The notes under the pieces: generated by a model
What the model was told of the DNA's origin: nothing
Databases searched by the model: none
The model's input: the letters and a program-made list of their open reading frames with translations, nothing else
In this document: in pieces, positions 12,197 to 23,700 of the stretch
Position numbering within the stretch: the stretch's first letter is position 1
How the letters are laid out: each line of letters opens with the position of its first letter
Assembly: GCA_036877525.1 (NCBI GenBank)
Contig: JAZGTH010000068.1
Coordinates: forward strand, 3,614,001-3,678,000
Source: Chromobotia macracanthus
Lineage: Eukaryota > Chordata > Actinopteri > Cypriniformes > Botiidae
DNA: 64,000 nucleotides
Direction: 5' to 3'
Translations under genes and position numbers: made by a program

Positions 12197-12245
12197 AAGC
12201 ACCACAGTACTACCAATGTATTTTAGACATCGTACTGTGGTGCTT
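12197..12245. repeat. Perfect 14-bp hairpin in rcc1l relic
   Basis: AAGCACCACAGTAC (12197-12210) and its exact reverse complement (12232-12245) are separated by 21 nt. It follows the first relic exon directly. Nearby ACCATGGT-type palindromes suggest miniature transposon debris rather than an RNA gene. Confidence 0.6.
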
Positions 12246-13410
12246 ATTAGTGATTTAGTTATTCTGGACAATTACCATCATGATAGTATGATGGCATTGT
12301 TGAATATACCCTGGAATACCACAAAAATACCATGATTTTACCATCTGATGTGATTGCTGTATCAGTACAATCACAGTGCACATACATCCTCAAAACAGCA
12401 CCAAAATATTATAGTTTTGCATGATGTAATGTTTTTATTTCTACCATGGTTATACTATGGTTTGGATATATATATATAAAAACAGTAGGCACTGTTTTAT
12501 AGTTTTATTTTTAAACAGCGTGTGGTGAGATTTGTTTCAGGCAGTAGTTTGCTAAATAGTTTGCAAATGACCTTATCACATTGCATGTTAAATTCTAGTA
12601 TTATCTGGGAAAAAATATTGTGCATGTTTAATTGCGTAAAACATCTTTACTTTTACCATTGAGTTAAAGAAATGTAAGAACGAGTTAAAGAATAACCAGA
12701 CAATAATATAATTATTATAATATTATTAAAGTAACATTGCTACTGCTTTGTCTGTGAAAATAACTGAAACTAAAATGTCAAGTTGAGTACCCAGTTCAGT
12801 GTGCTCTGTTTTAGGCAATAATTAGGAGGTCATACATGTATTCCATGCATACAGAATGTTTTTGTAGGAGCAGTGTGCTAGTGTGCTGTGAGAACATAGC
12901 CATTTAATAGCCGTTTAATTCTGACATGCTGGCTCTTTAACTTAAAGTCTTTAACTTACAACAAGTTCTTTCAGTATGGCTCATTAGAAAACATTTAGAT
13001 CACATTGCATTAGCTTTCTTACACAAAATAAAATCAATGCACTGTGATATAACACTTGAAAGGGTCCTTCATGTCCCTCTCACTCACTCTCTCACATTCA
13101 GTTTTCACCATGAGTAATAAAGCTTACGACAGCGTGACGATTGTGGAGAAGTGTTTTTCTCGGGTTTGTTTTTCAGTAACATTTTCCATTTCTGCCCAAA
13201 CATTATACAGTCATGTCTAAACCAAAATAACTGCATTTCCAGTGGTTTTGAATGGTGTGAATAATGTATGACTAATGTTGTTCTCTGTCGTGGCAGCCAT
13301 ATTGTTCATAAGATTAGGGTTTCGACTGCCGAGTCACCCAGGTATGTGATCACACTCTTACGATGTTTTAAAATCACTGGCAACACGTTGTATTGCTGTC
13401 AGAATTGCTG

Positions 13411-13674
13411 AGATCACCCAAATTAAAAATGTGTCCATCATTTTCTCACCCTCCTTTCATTTCAAACCTATATGACTTTTCTTCTGTGGAATACAAAAGA
13501 AGATATTCTGAGAAATGTCTCAGTGGTTTTATGTCCAAACAATGGATTATTGTTATTTGGTTATTAACGTACTTCCAAAACATATTTTGTGTTTCTCCGA
13601 AGTTAAAAAGAATACAGGTTTGGAATGACATGAGGGTAAGTAAATGATGGAATTTTTTTTATTTTTGTGTGAAC
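13411..13674. mobile_element. Miniature inverted-repeat DNA element
   Basis: The ends form imperfect terminal inverted repeats of about 59 bp (13411-13469 and 13616-13674). Each contains a version of CCATCATTT, CACCCTC and TTTCAAACCT. The interior carries TTCTTCTGTGGAATACAAAA, a sequence very common in fish non-autonomous DNA elements. It lies in an intron of the rcc1l relic and has no transposase frame. Relatives occur near 31325, 47237 and 62955. Confidence 0.75.
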
Positions 13675-15794
13675 TACCTCAAAGTGCAAAGATGCTAGCA
13701 CCATGCTTTACCACTCACTACTACAGAAGCACAGAGCCAGGGTGATGTGGTTTATAACTTCCCTCTGTGCTCGGTGCTTTCCGTTCCTGAGCCCCTGATC
13801 CAGACTTCAGGTTTTAGTCTGTGTAACTTGTATATGAGATTGTGTCTTGGTATTCATTTGTTTGGAATGTGCTTTAAGGTCTGGGTCATCACAACAAACA
13901 CTATTGTCAACTGCCTGTTGGAAACCTGTCTGGGGTCAAAGTTCAGCAGGTGGCCACATATGGAGACTTTCGTTTTCCTGATCCACTTATGGGCAGCTCT
14001 GTGCTTGGGGAAACACTGAGTACCTCCAGGGGCGGCCTCTGTCACTAAGGCAACACAGGTGAAGAAATGAATGATTCACCTACTGGTAGACTATATTGAT
14101 GTAATGAACAACTTTAGTAGAATAAATCTGCTATTTTTTTTCTGTGACTGTTGGTTTTGGCTGGAATATGCACAGGGGGTATAAAATGGCAGGCCGCGTG
14201 GTTCACTGGTGAAATGGCAGGCCGTGTGGTTCATTGGTCTGTTTCTCAGATGAGCCCAGCTGCTGCCTCTGAAGCAAATGATCTTATTACCACATCTTAA
14301 TATGATATGCCTTAGCATGTTTTTTTAAATGATACCATGGTAGTTTCTTGTTGTTTGGACATTTGCCATGTAGTACAGTTCTTTGAAATATCTTGGAGTA
14401 CAGTTGTATATATTATGGTAGTGTTATGTTTCAAGTAAAAACATTTAAAAAATCAGATTATATTGTTGTGCTCAATGTTTTTAAAGGCATAGTGCCTACT
14501 GGTTTTAGAATTCGTTTTAAAAGCATGTTAAATAAATTCTACCAACCAAACAAATATGAACACGAATAATTGTTGTGAATGCTGTTGTTTTGTTTTTGAG
14601 TATGTTTTCATTAAAACAACTAATCTCTGTAGAGGATAGAGATGTTTGTTTGGGTTTTGGTATTCTGGGAAAAAGCCCAAATCTTTCAGAGTCCGCTGCC
14701 CCAGAACAAGTGCTGGCCACATTGTTTAGGAGGTCAAAGTTCAGCCATACAGTCTCATTATCCACTGTGCACTAGATCACTTTACTACAGGTACATTTTA
14801 ATCTGAACATATAATACTCTCTGATTATCAAGTATATTTAGTTATAAAAAGTTCATATAAGAATATGAAGTTGCAGACAAGCAGTTCTGTCTTCTGAACA
14901 CCTGTTAAAAATGCTTGTGCAACCAACTTGGTATTAAATACAGTCTTGTTTCCTGGTCAACATTCATGTAAATAGGGGGCTGAGTTATTTGCTGCATGTA
15001 TATTGCTTTCAGATCATGGTGAGCTGTTTGTTTGGGGTAAGAATGTGAGAGGGTGTCTTGGCTCAAACATGATGACCAGTATTTTCCATGGAGGGTAAGA
15101 TCCCAACAACACTGCATTCTTTTTTAAACACTGAATAGTTCATCTGATCTTGCTGACTAAATGCATGACATATTCATAGTTCTCTTTATCCTGCTGTCAT
15201 TTCTTTGGATGACGGTTCCAGGCAACATGACAGATATTGCCCGTGGTGTTGACCATACAGTGGTGCTGGTTAAATCAATCATATGAGCGTCATCTCTGAT
15301 CCAGCCAGTCTTCTCCTGTGGATCTCAGTGGCTTTGTTGAACAGAAGTGTCAGCATGCCAGATTTCATTGCGTTCATCAGAATGTCTGAACTCTGGGCTC
15401 TCTGTGAAGACTCGATATGTCACACAGTATGAAGCTTGACGTGTGAAATGTGGCTGTTGTATAATGTGGACTTTCAGAATAGACTCAAGTTAAACTAAGC
15501 TTTTGTCTCTTAGGACATTCTGGTAAGTCTATAGACTTAGGGATTTCTTCCTGAAGTTTTTCGTGTTTTATCTCCACTTATGGTAAACACTGTACATTTA
15601 AAGCTATGTTATCAGCAGTTTCTGCTTTTCTTGTGAAAATAAAAACCTCAATTCTCAATAGGCAAGATAAGGAGTCTGATCTCAGAACTGTGCTTAATGG
15701 AAACTATGCTGAGAGATGTGAGCACATCTTGCTTTACTGTGCTTCAGTGGGGGATTCTGCCTCCAATTCCCTGCTGTGCCTTGGAAACTTGTTC

Positions 15795-15800
15795 AATAAA
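15795..15800 (+). terminator. Possible old polyadenylation signal of rcc1l relic
   Basis: AATAAA on the plus strand lies about 510 bp after the relic stop codon. It may be the ancestral 3' end signal. The distance is plausible, but nothing else ties the two together. Confidence 0.3.
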
Positions 15801-16039
15801 ACAATACGTTACAAAAATGTATTTGTAGCAACTTTCATTGACTTTAATAGAAGCAACATTCAATTCACAATTGATTCTTACTAATGGTGGTTTAAAAATG
15901 TTGTGGGATGCCTTAAAGTCACTTAAAATTCCTGTATCCTTCAGATACAGTACACACTTTGTTTCAAACTGTATTTCTAATCACAAGATTATAGTACCAG
16001 TTATAAAGCAATAAACAATCTGAGGGAAGAGAGAATAAG

Positions 16040-17140
16040 TGTTGAGGGGAAACTTCACCCCTTTTTAATGTGCTAACGATTTTTGTGGCGTCAGAAGTAG
16101 TTTAAATCAATGCAAAATCTCCAAATGTAATCAATCATTTCTATGGATAGTCAGAATTAGCCTTAGCAAAGATCAAACGTATCTTATGTCCCAAACAATT
16201 GTTTAAATCACAAGTATGAGTGAAATAATTTCACATAACCCGCAGATAAACCTGCAATTGGCACATGGTCTAGCGGTCACACGGTGTAAACCCCCACCAT
16301 ACTCTTGGGAGACCAGTGGATAAAAGCATAATTGAAACAAACTAAGCTGAAAAAATATACTGTTTTCACATCTTGAATTGTCAGAGAGAAATAGTCACCC
16401 CTTTTAACACTGATAAATACGTTTCTGCAAATTTCTGCTTCCGAGCTTAAAGAAGCAAAGCTTGCAGAACAAAGACACCCATCCATGTTTAAAGAACAAA
16501 GTGACCCTCTTCTAAAAGAGACTCCTTCACAGGGGAAAATACTCATCCCCGGTATTTCACATCAGAGTAGTAAGATCTTCCAGATAGATCTTAAATAAAG
16601 TGCAGACAAAGAGAGCTTGAAGGCCTAAACTAACGCCAGTGTCTGTGACACGACCTCAAACTAACATTCAACAAACGATAGTGTTCCCCATCACTTTCCA
16701 CAATGGATGAAGACACAGCTTTGCAAATACTGAAAGGAGCAAGTAGTGACGAAGAATCACGGCAGTCTTTCTCCGAAAACGACGAAAACCAAACGGGCTG
16801 GATATTAAAAGCAAGTACGTTACGTTTAAAAACAGAATACAGTAAACTGCACAGACTGGGTACATTCATGTGTGACCTGAACAAATGCGGGCAAAAAGAG
16901 TCTTCACCTCACCTTCATCCACGCGTCCAATCGGATGAAACCTCCACACACATTCCTTGCCAACTCGGACAGAAAAAATATTGATTGTACTTTGAATGCA
17001 AAAACAACAACAACAACTACATCATTAGCTAGCTACTTGGCATTTAACTGTGACTGTTGGATTTAGGTGAGGGGAAAGGAGCAAAACTTCTAACAAACAA
17101 TGAAAACTTTCTAAAGGGGTGTGAAAAGTTTCCTTCACGC
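16040..17140 (+). mobile_element. Possible DNA-transposon remnant with 93-codon frame
   Basis: The stretch is flanked by loosely complementary sequences: GGGGAAACTTCACCCCTTTT on the left and AAAGGGGTGTGAAAAGTTTC near 17113 on the right. Inside, a frame at 16703-16984 opens with MDEDTALQILKGASSDEESR, an acidic start of the kind seen in piggyBac-type transposases. No catalytic domain follows, and no target-site duplication was verified. It could also be ordinary 3' sequence of castor2, so the call is weak. The rest of 15801-17745 shows no gene. Confidence 0.3.
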
Positions 17141-17745
17141 ACCGAACTTGTGACTGAACAATATTGCTGAACTAGAGCCTTTCGTATAAACTCTGAACTT
17201 AAGTTGCATCCAGAAAAACAAGTTTAGACAAGGAGTCCGTTTAGGCCGTCAGTCTTGGCACTGCAAGGGAAAACAGGAAGGAGGGAGAAAAACAACAAAT
17301 CTTGAGAAACATATTAGTACATTCTTTGTCCAACACAAGGAGGACCTGCCACTAATACATAATGGTTATTTGAAGTCCAGGCCCAGGCTTAAGCAGGCTC
17401 TGTTGCCATGGTAAAATGGTGTGTGGAGGAGGGGCTGGATAAAAAGAAAAGGAAAAAGACAGCAGAAGAAAAACACTAAATGTTTGCACCATTACAGGTC
17501 GAGGTGGATAGGGACTGGGATTGGACAAGGGCTATTTTGCAGGTAGGCAGAAAATAGACAGGAAGTAATGTCATCTATGACTGCAATACTAAAGATTCCC
17601 CCCTCCCACATCCGTTCCACCTCCAATCCTTCTCCCATAACCACCCACAGAAGGAGTTCTCAGATAAGCTCTTGGCACTTTTAAGAGTTTAACAGAAGAA
17701 ATCAAAATATTTGCAGAGACGTGGGACTCCTGTCCAATCACAGAG

Positions 17746-20700
17746 TCACTGTCCTGCACTCTCATTGGTCCTCAAGGCTCCAATCACGCTCTGGATGTTC
17801 TCCTCAGGAACCTGAGTGGAAACAAGACGGCTGCTGTTCAACACTGCCCTGACCAGCTGAAGTTTTGGCAACAAACAGTTATGTATATGCTCACTTGCAT
17901 TGCAGGAAACTCACCAGAGCATGATCGAACTTAAAGGTACTGATATAATAGGCTGGAATGTCAGCAGTCGCCAGTGGTTCAGATATTTGAGCCACAATGC
18001 CACACTCATCTAATGGAAGATAAACAATTAACTATAAATTCATTTATATTCACAAGTTAAATTATGCACCAAAGTTTGATTCCTGGGGATGGGGGTTCAA
18101 ATCCTTCATCCCATATGAAGCTATAGCAATATATGAGCTATAGCAATAGTGATCCCTGCCTTGGCCATAAACCACAAAACTGTTCTAACAAAAGATGTTC
18201 ACACCCTCTGTAACAGCTCTGATAGTCCCTGTCTGGTTTTAAAATGAACTTACCAAACCCTAAAGGCTGTCCTCCAATGCGAACCATTTTCCAGAGTTCT
18301 CCTGAAGCGCTGGTGAAAAGGACATTGTTTGGAAACCTGACAAGAAAGGAAGAACTTGTTTACCATATCCACGGGTAAAAACATGTTATGAGGTTTATTT
18401 ACCTGTCATTTTTACATCACACACAATAAAATACCGGCCTAACACAACGATCACAGTACATTTATATATTTTCACAGTGACAAAACTATTATGAAGGTTA
18501 TGCATCTACAAAAGTATGAATAATGAAAATGTATAAATGCAAATTTGAGTTCATTAATTACATTTAATATTTTTGGAATGTGACAGACAAAATATAGTCA
18601 TATTCAGAAAGTAAAAAAATCTGTATATTTAGAAAGTACACAGACTCGGGCTGCAAGATTATGGCAAAAATCTTAATTGTTGATTATTTCCTGGGTATTG
18701 TTATTGTGATTAATAATGTTGATTATTTGGTTTACACTGATTTACACGTGTTTTTAAAATGACAACAGTGTGGCAGAAAACAGAATCAAATCACTGAGAG
18801 TACATAGATATTCAGTCAGGAGAGCAGCGAGTGAGTCTTTTTCAGATGTCTGTCACAGCTGTTAACATTCACAAACGATTAACTTTGCTTGAGTACTCGT
18901 CTAACTGGACATTTTACATAGTAACCATGTAAATAGTAAATATTGCTTTAAGCCACGGAAAGAAGTTTAAATACCACCATCTGTCTGACTGCAATCGCCC
19001 TCAAAATGTCACATTTGACTCGAATGCAGCCAAGCATGTGTGCGTCTGTGCAATCCATGCTCACTACAACATTCTCACAATTAAACATTTAATCTGGGGG
19101 CGCTTTTACATTAGTCTGAATGTAAAAAAAAAACGTAGAACTGGCCTGCAGTGCGGATAAATGCAAACTACTTAATCTAATCAATAATGAAATAAAGATC
19201 TTGAAGATGCTTTGTTAGTTATTAACTTTAACACCGTTTGCATTTAAATGTATAATAAAGTAATTTAAACATCTGATCCTTTGTTGTTTGCTGTAGATGG
19301 ATCTGTGGTCGTGTAAGTGTGAATGCACAATCAATGCATGCTGCATCCATGCTGTAAAATGCACCCATGAACGCACTAAATGCACCCATGAACGCACTAA
19401 ATGCACCCATGAACGCACTAAATGCACCCATGAACGCACTAAATGCACCCATGAATGCACTAAATGCACGGCTTGCGCACTGTACAAGCACCTGTTGTTA
19501 AACAGACGAAACGTTCCAAACACAAGGCAACATTAACTCAACGACTTCTGTTTCGCCGCTACCTTCAATACGCAACATCTGCCAAAATGCATATAAATGA
19601 GCGCCAATGGACCACTGTAATCCCGGCTATTATCACAGACAGTATTGAATGCACCCGATTAATTTTTCGATTCATTGTGCAACACTAACACAGACTCAAT
19701 TATCATTTAATGTTAAACATTAATAGGGTTTAAGGACAGTAAGAAACTAACCTCCGGGTGGTCTGCTCATCCATGACCAGAGAGATGTAGCCCTCAATCA
19801 GAGAGAACGAGAAGAAACGGATGTGTCCAGAATCCTCACCCTGCCCCCCGCTCTCTTTAGCACTGTGATGAAGCACAACAAGAAAACAACCTTTATTACA
19901 ACTCAACTCAGCTAACACTTCCGCAAAAGATGGTGAACAGTACATACAGTTATATAGAGAACCACTGAAACAGGAGATTTGAAAAGGCAGCTCTAATATA
20001 TAATTTTACCCTTAAATGTTGGACTAAAGCCACAGTCTGAGAAGTAAACAAGTTAAAAAGTAAACAAGAAAAATTTAAAAAAAAATTAGAATGAAAATAC
20101 ACATTGCTCCTCTTGTTTTCCATCTCTCCCCACCTGGCGTCTCACTAAAGCTCTCCCTACAGCGACCCCTGTGTATTATTGTCATTTTCTGACAGACCTG
20201 GCAGATGGCTCTCGGTTAGGGCCATATGTGAGGCAGTAGGAGGCCCAGTGCAGAGCTCTTACCCGCCTGAGTAGAACATGACGTCCATGAGCAGTGTGGC
20301 CACTGAGGGCAGCGTGTCGGGATTCAGACTGGTAACACAGAACATGTTACTGGGGCTGGACAGAGGATGTATGATCGGCCGAGGAACTGAGAAAAAAAAA
20401 AGAGTCAACATTTATTCAAACAATGTACATTTTTTATTTACTTTCCAGATTTTGTTCTTTAAAAATTCACATTCTATACAATCTAGGCAAATATAACGTC
20501 TAAAAAAAACATTAAACAGATTATTTGTGACCCATGCTGGAAAAATGATTCATAATGAGCAAATTTTCAAAAATTAGTTATTAGTTATTTTCACATTATT
20601 AATTACATAACCTTAAAAACGATACGACTTGTTGGATCTGAAAAAAACATGATACACCTGTCTGAAGCACCAGTTCATAACAGAGCAGAAAAAATGCAAT

Positions 20701-23700
20701 TTGTCATGGATTAATAAAACAAAAGAGATTTAGGAAGAAGGAACACCTCTCAAAAATTGTACAAATAAAGATAATAATTTTAGATGTTTAACTGTTATTT
20801 TTGAGCATTGACATTGCTTGACAAGGGCTTAATTTTCTATTAAAAACTTCTAAATTAAAAACTCATTTTTGTGAAAACCTCAAATTAGACCAAAATGAAG
20901 ATTTTAGCTTGTAATTAGCCCATGCTCATTCCAACTCATTTAGCCAGCACGGGTCACATTTGATTAACTAGCTTAAGTTCTCAACAACACCACTTAGTAC
21001 TATAAATGCCCAAGATGCCCCATGTCGACACACCCTCAGACTAACGACAGATGGTTACCCAGTTTAGGCTTGACAAAACCATTGGTGACCCCAGTACTGT
21101 TGGCAGCAACCGTTTCTCCGTTCACAACCCTCAGGAGAGTGAACTCGGCAGACAGTGTGTGCATGACCATGGGCAGATCTCTCTCTCGAACCTATGGACA
21201 GAGCCAACACACACGTTAAATTTCTATGCTTTGTGGGGACTTTCCATAGACATAATGACTTTTTTAATATACAAACTGTATATTCAAATCATTTAATATG
21301 TTTATTAGTCGATTTCCTCGTGGGGACTTCTGGCTGGTCCCACAATGTAGGTGTGTGTGACTATTACCATCCTAGTGGGCACATTAAGCAAACACCAGAC
21401 ATGGTGTCAACAAACAGGTCACCTGACATGTTTTGACACAAAGAAGAAGAAATAAATAAATCTAGACCATTTAAATTATTTGCCGACTATGCCAAGCCTT
21501 GCAGATCATATAGATATAGATTGGTAATATACTGCGGTATTTAAAGCAAAGGTGACAAATACCGAGCAGATGATCAGTGTATTATTCTCTCCTGCATAGG
21601 AACTGAACAGAGCTCTTTCACAGAGAGCATGAACCCCTCTAAGCTCATCAACAAGATACACGGATCTGTTTTTAGATAAGACTATAAGACCAACAAATTA
21701 CTTGTAACATTTATTTTTTTAATTGACTAGTTGATTATTGTAGTTTGTTTAGATTCATTTACTTTAGATTACTGTTAATAAATTTACTACTGATTTTAAT
21801 GCACTCTAAATTAAGATATTTATTCATTCATATATTGTGAGTGTAAGAAAGCATATGAAACAAATATTTGGCGATTTCATGAATTAAAGGTGCTGTATGT
21901 ACAGTATAGTCTGCATAACCTTTTATTTAATTGTGCTTGCCAAGGCCCATTTCAACCAAATATGAAATATTAGGCAAAAACATTAGATTCAAACATTATA
22001 AAGGAACCACAGAGCATAATCAACATTGTTTTATGATTACATTTGCATGTCTATCATACTTTATACTTTAAATATGGGTAGCATGAAACTACACTGTTAA
22101 GTTTAAACATAATAATAAAGAGTTCAATAATGAAAACAGACATTCACAGGTTAAAACTCTTAATTTGGACTCCAGTTCTGCCATTTAGTAACCATCAGTA
22201 ACCAAAAACGAGCTGAATTAAACATTAACAAATGAACAAAGATTTGCATTTCAAAGACCACCAATAAATAAATAAAAACAACACACAAGGAAAGATGTCT
22301 TAAGCAGCACATGAAGCTGAATTTCAGAATGTCCAGGGTAGCTCTGCTGGATAATCATTTCAGGGTAACTATACATGTAATCTGATTGGCAAAAGTTTCA
22401 GGAATGCTGATACAGGAATGCAAACACACTGGGACATGTATTGTAAAGGCTTATTGTAAAGTGTTAGCAAATGAAATCTATTTTCATAGCTGGCAAGCCA
22501 CGCATCTGACTTATAAAGCTATGAGCATCATGCGGGTTAATGTTATCAGTCACATGCTCTACCTGTTGCTCTGCAAACTCTTTGAAGGGTCGGGACGTCT
22601 GTCAGCAAGATGCTCTGCTAAGATGACCATGTTAGCTCTCTTGGTCTGCGTGAACTTCAAACATTTTTACAGATGGGCTTTGTCTGTGCACTTATGTAAA
22701 TGAAATGTCACTTTGTGCAATTGCTTTGCTGACATGCCGTTAAAGGGATTGTTTTATAAGGGACAAAAACGGATAGGGTGAACTATTCCTTTACCAGACG
22801 AACAAGCTTATATTTGCTGCCATGGCTCTCGTTTCATCCCTGTTAAAGCTGCAGCGCACATTAGAGGAAAGTTTGACACGTTTAAGTGTAACTGCAGTGA
22901 GCGCTGCGTGCACACACAGAGAAAATATATTATAGACAATATATATTACTTTTTAGTGTTACAACTGAAGGAGACGTGTGTTCAGTGGGCCTGATAGGCC
23001 AGCTTCTCCTGAAGCTTCGAGTAAGCAGGCCAGCAGAGAAGGCTAAGTGTGAGGATGAGAAGAAAATGGTCTCTTCAGTGGCCCGGCACAGGAGGCAGGT
23101 CATCTGCTCTCTGCCTGGAAGCAGCTGGGGTGGAATGTGAACTTTCCTGTACATTCCAGCAAGTGGCTGCTGATCCAGAGGGTTTGTCCTCTTCATCCCA
23201 AGATTACCATCACTCCCACATTTCTTCTTATGTTCATAAACAGACGCTGGGGATTGTGCAGCCACTGATAGAGCAGACATGTTCCCTCACACACACACAC
23301 AGTGTAAAGTGCTGAGATAATAGTAACTGGCAGTGGTCATAGCGGACAAGTTGGTTTAGGAAAGGAGAAGTGATGATTTGCTCAGCATTTACAGTTCATG
23401 TTGTAAGCTTGATCATCTACGAGCAATAATGTTTTCATATTCCATGTTTATTTATCAGATTACAGTTTGATTATCTGTTTTAGCTGTAATGAAATGGGGG
23501 CTAGAAAACATTTTTTTAATGAGATGATGACATACTGTATGTAGACTACAGACCACATTAGGCTGTTCGTGTCTGTCTTCCTGTTGAGAGGCCTGAAGTG
23601 ACTATGGCATGTGAATTTATATTGGGGCTGTGCCGATACACATTAAGAAACATCATATATGCCCCATTAGATACTTGTATCAGTTCTTTTAAGCATGCAG

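Larger units (their letters stand above)
11898..15286 (+). pseudogene. rcc1l: Decayed rcc1l (RCC1-like, WBSCR16) gene with introns
   Basis: Exon-like blocks match RCC1L in order, but the gene is dead. Block 1 (11898-12190) has a presequence-like stretch (NIRGCGRYVIHVGFRAYGRD), a stop, then RPVFQHV and VWGFSYNGALEIP. A one-base loss near 12101-12106 follows, then FVVPDSGRIKPRKYQL and a TAA at 12160 where tyrosine is expected. Block 2 (about 13102-13155) reads VFTMSNKAYDS. Block 3 (13879-14058) has GLGHHN and VQQVATYGD, then LCAWGNTEYLQ and ASVTKATQ in two other frames. Block 4 (14633-14790) has GFGILGKSPNLSESAAPE, then CALDHFTT out of frame. Block 5 (15013-15094) has GELFVWGKNVRGCLG, then DQYFPWR out of frame. 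Block 6 (about 15208-15286) has ARGVDHTVVLVKSII and a stop, without an AG acceptor. At least one internal exon was not found. Retained introns mean it is not a retrocopy. Intact RCC1L acts on mitochondrial ribosomes and RNA. Confidence 0.9.

Noticed and set aside
11898..15286. Intact rcc1l gene with alternative exons
   Set aside because: Frames change inside exon blocks, a TAA replaces a conserved tyrosine and the last acceptor lacks AG; ordinary splicing cannot repair this.
19215..19536. Open frames encoding repeated HVHLVRSW-like or CTHERTK-like units
   Set aside because: They are translations of the 21-bp tandem repeat in castor2 intron 6.
22930..23280. 116-codon minus-strand frame within castor2 intron 3
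   Set aside because: No similarity, no acceptor/donor pair keeping the castor2 phase, and the flanking castor2 exons already join in frame.
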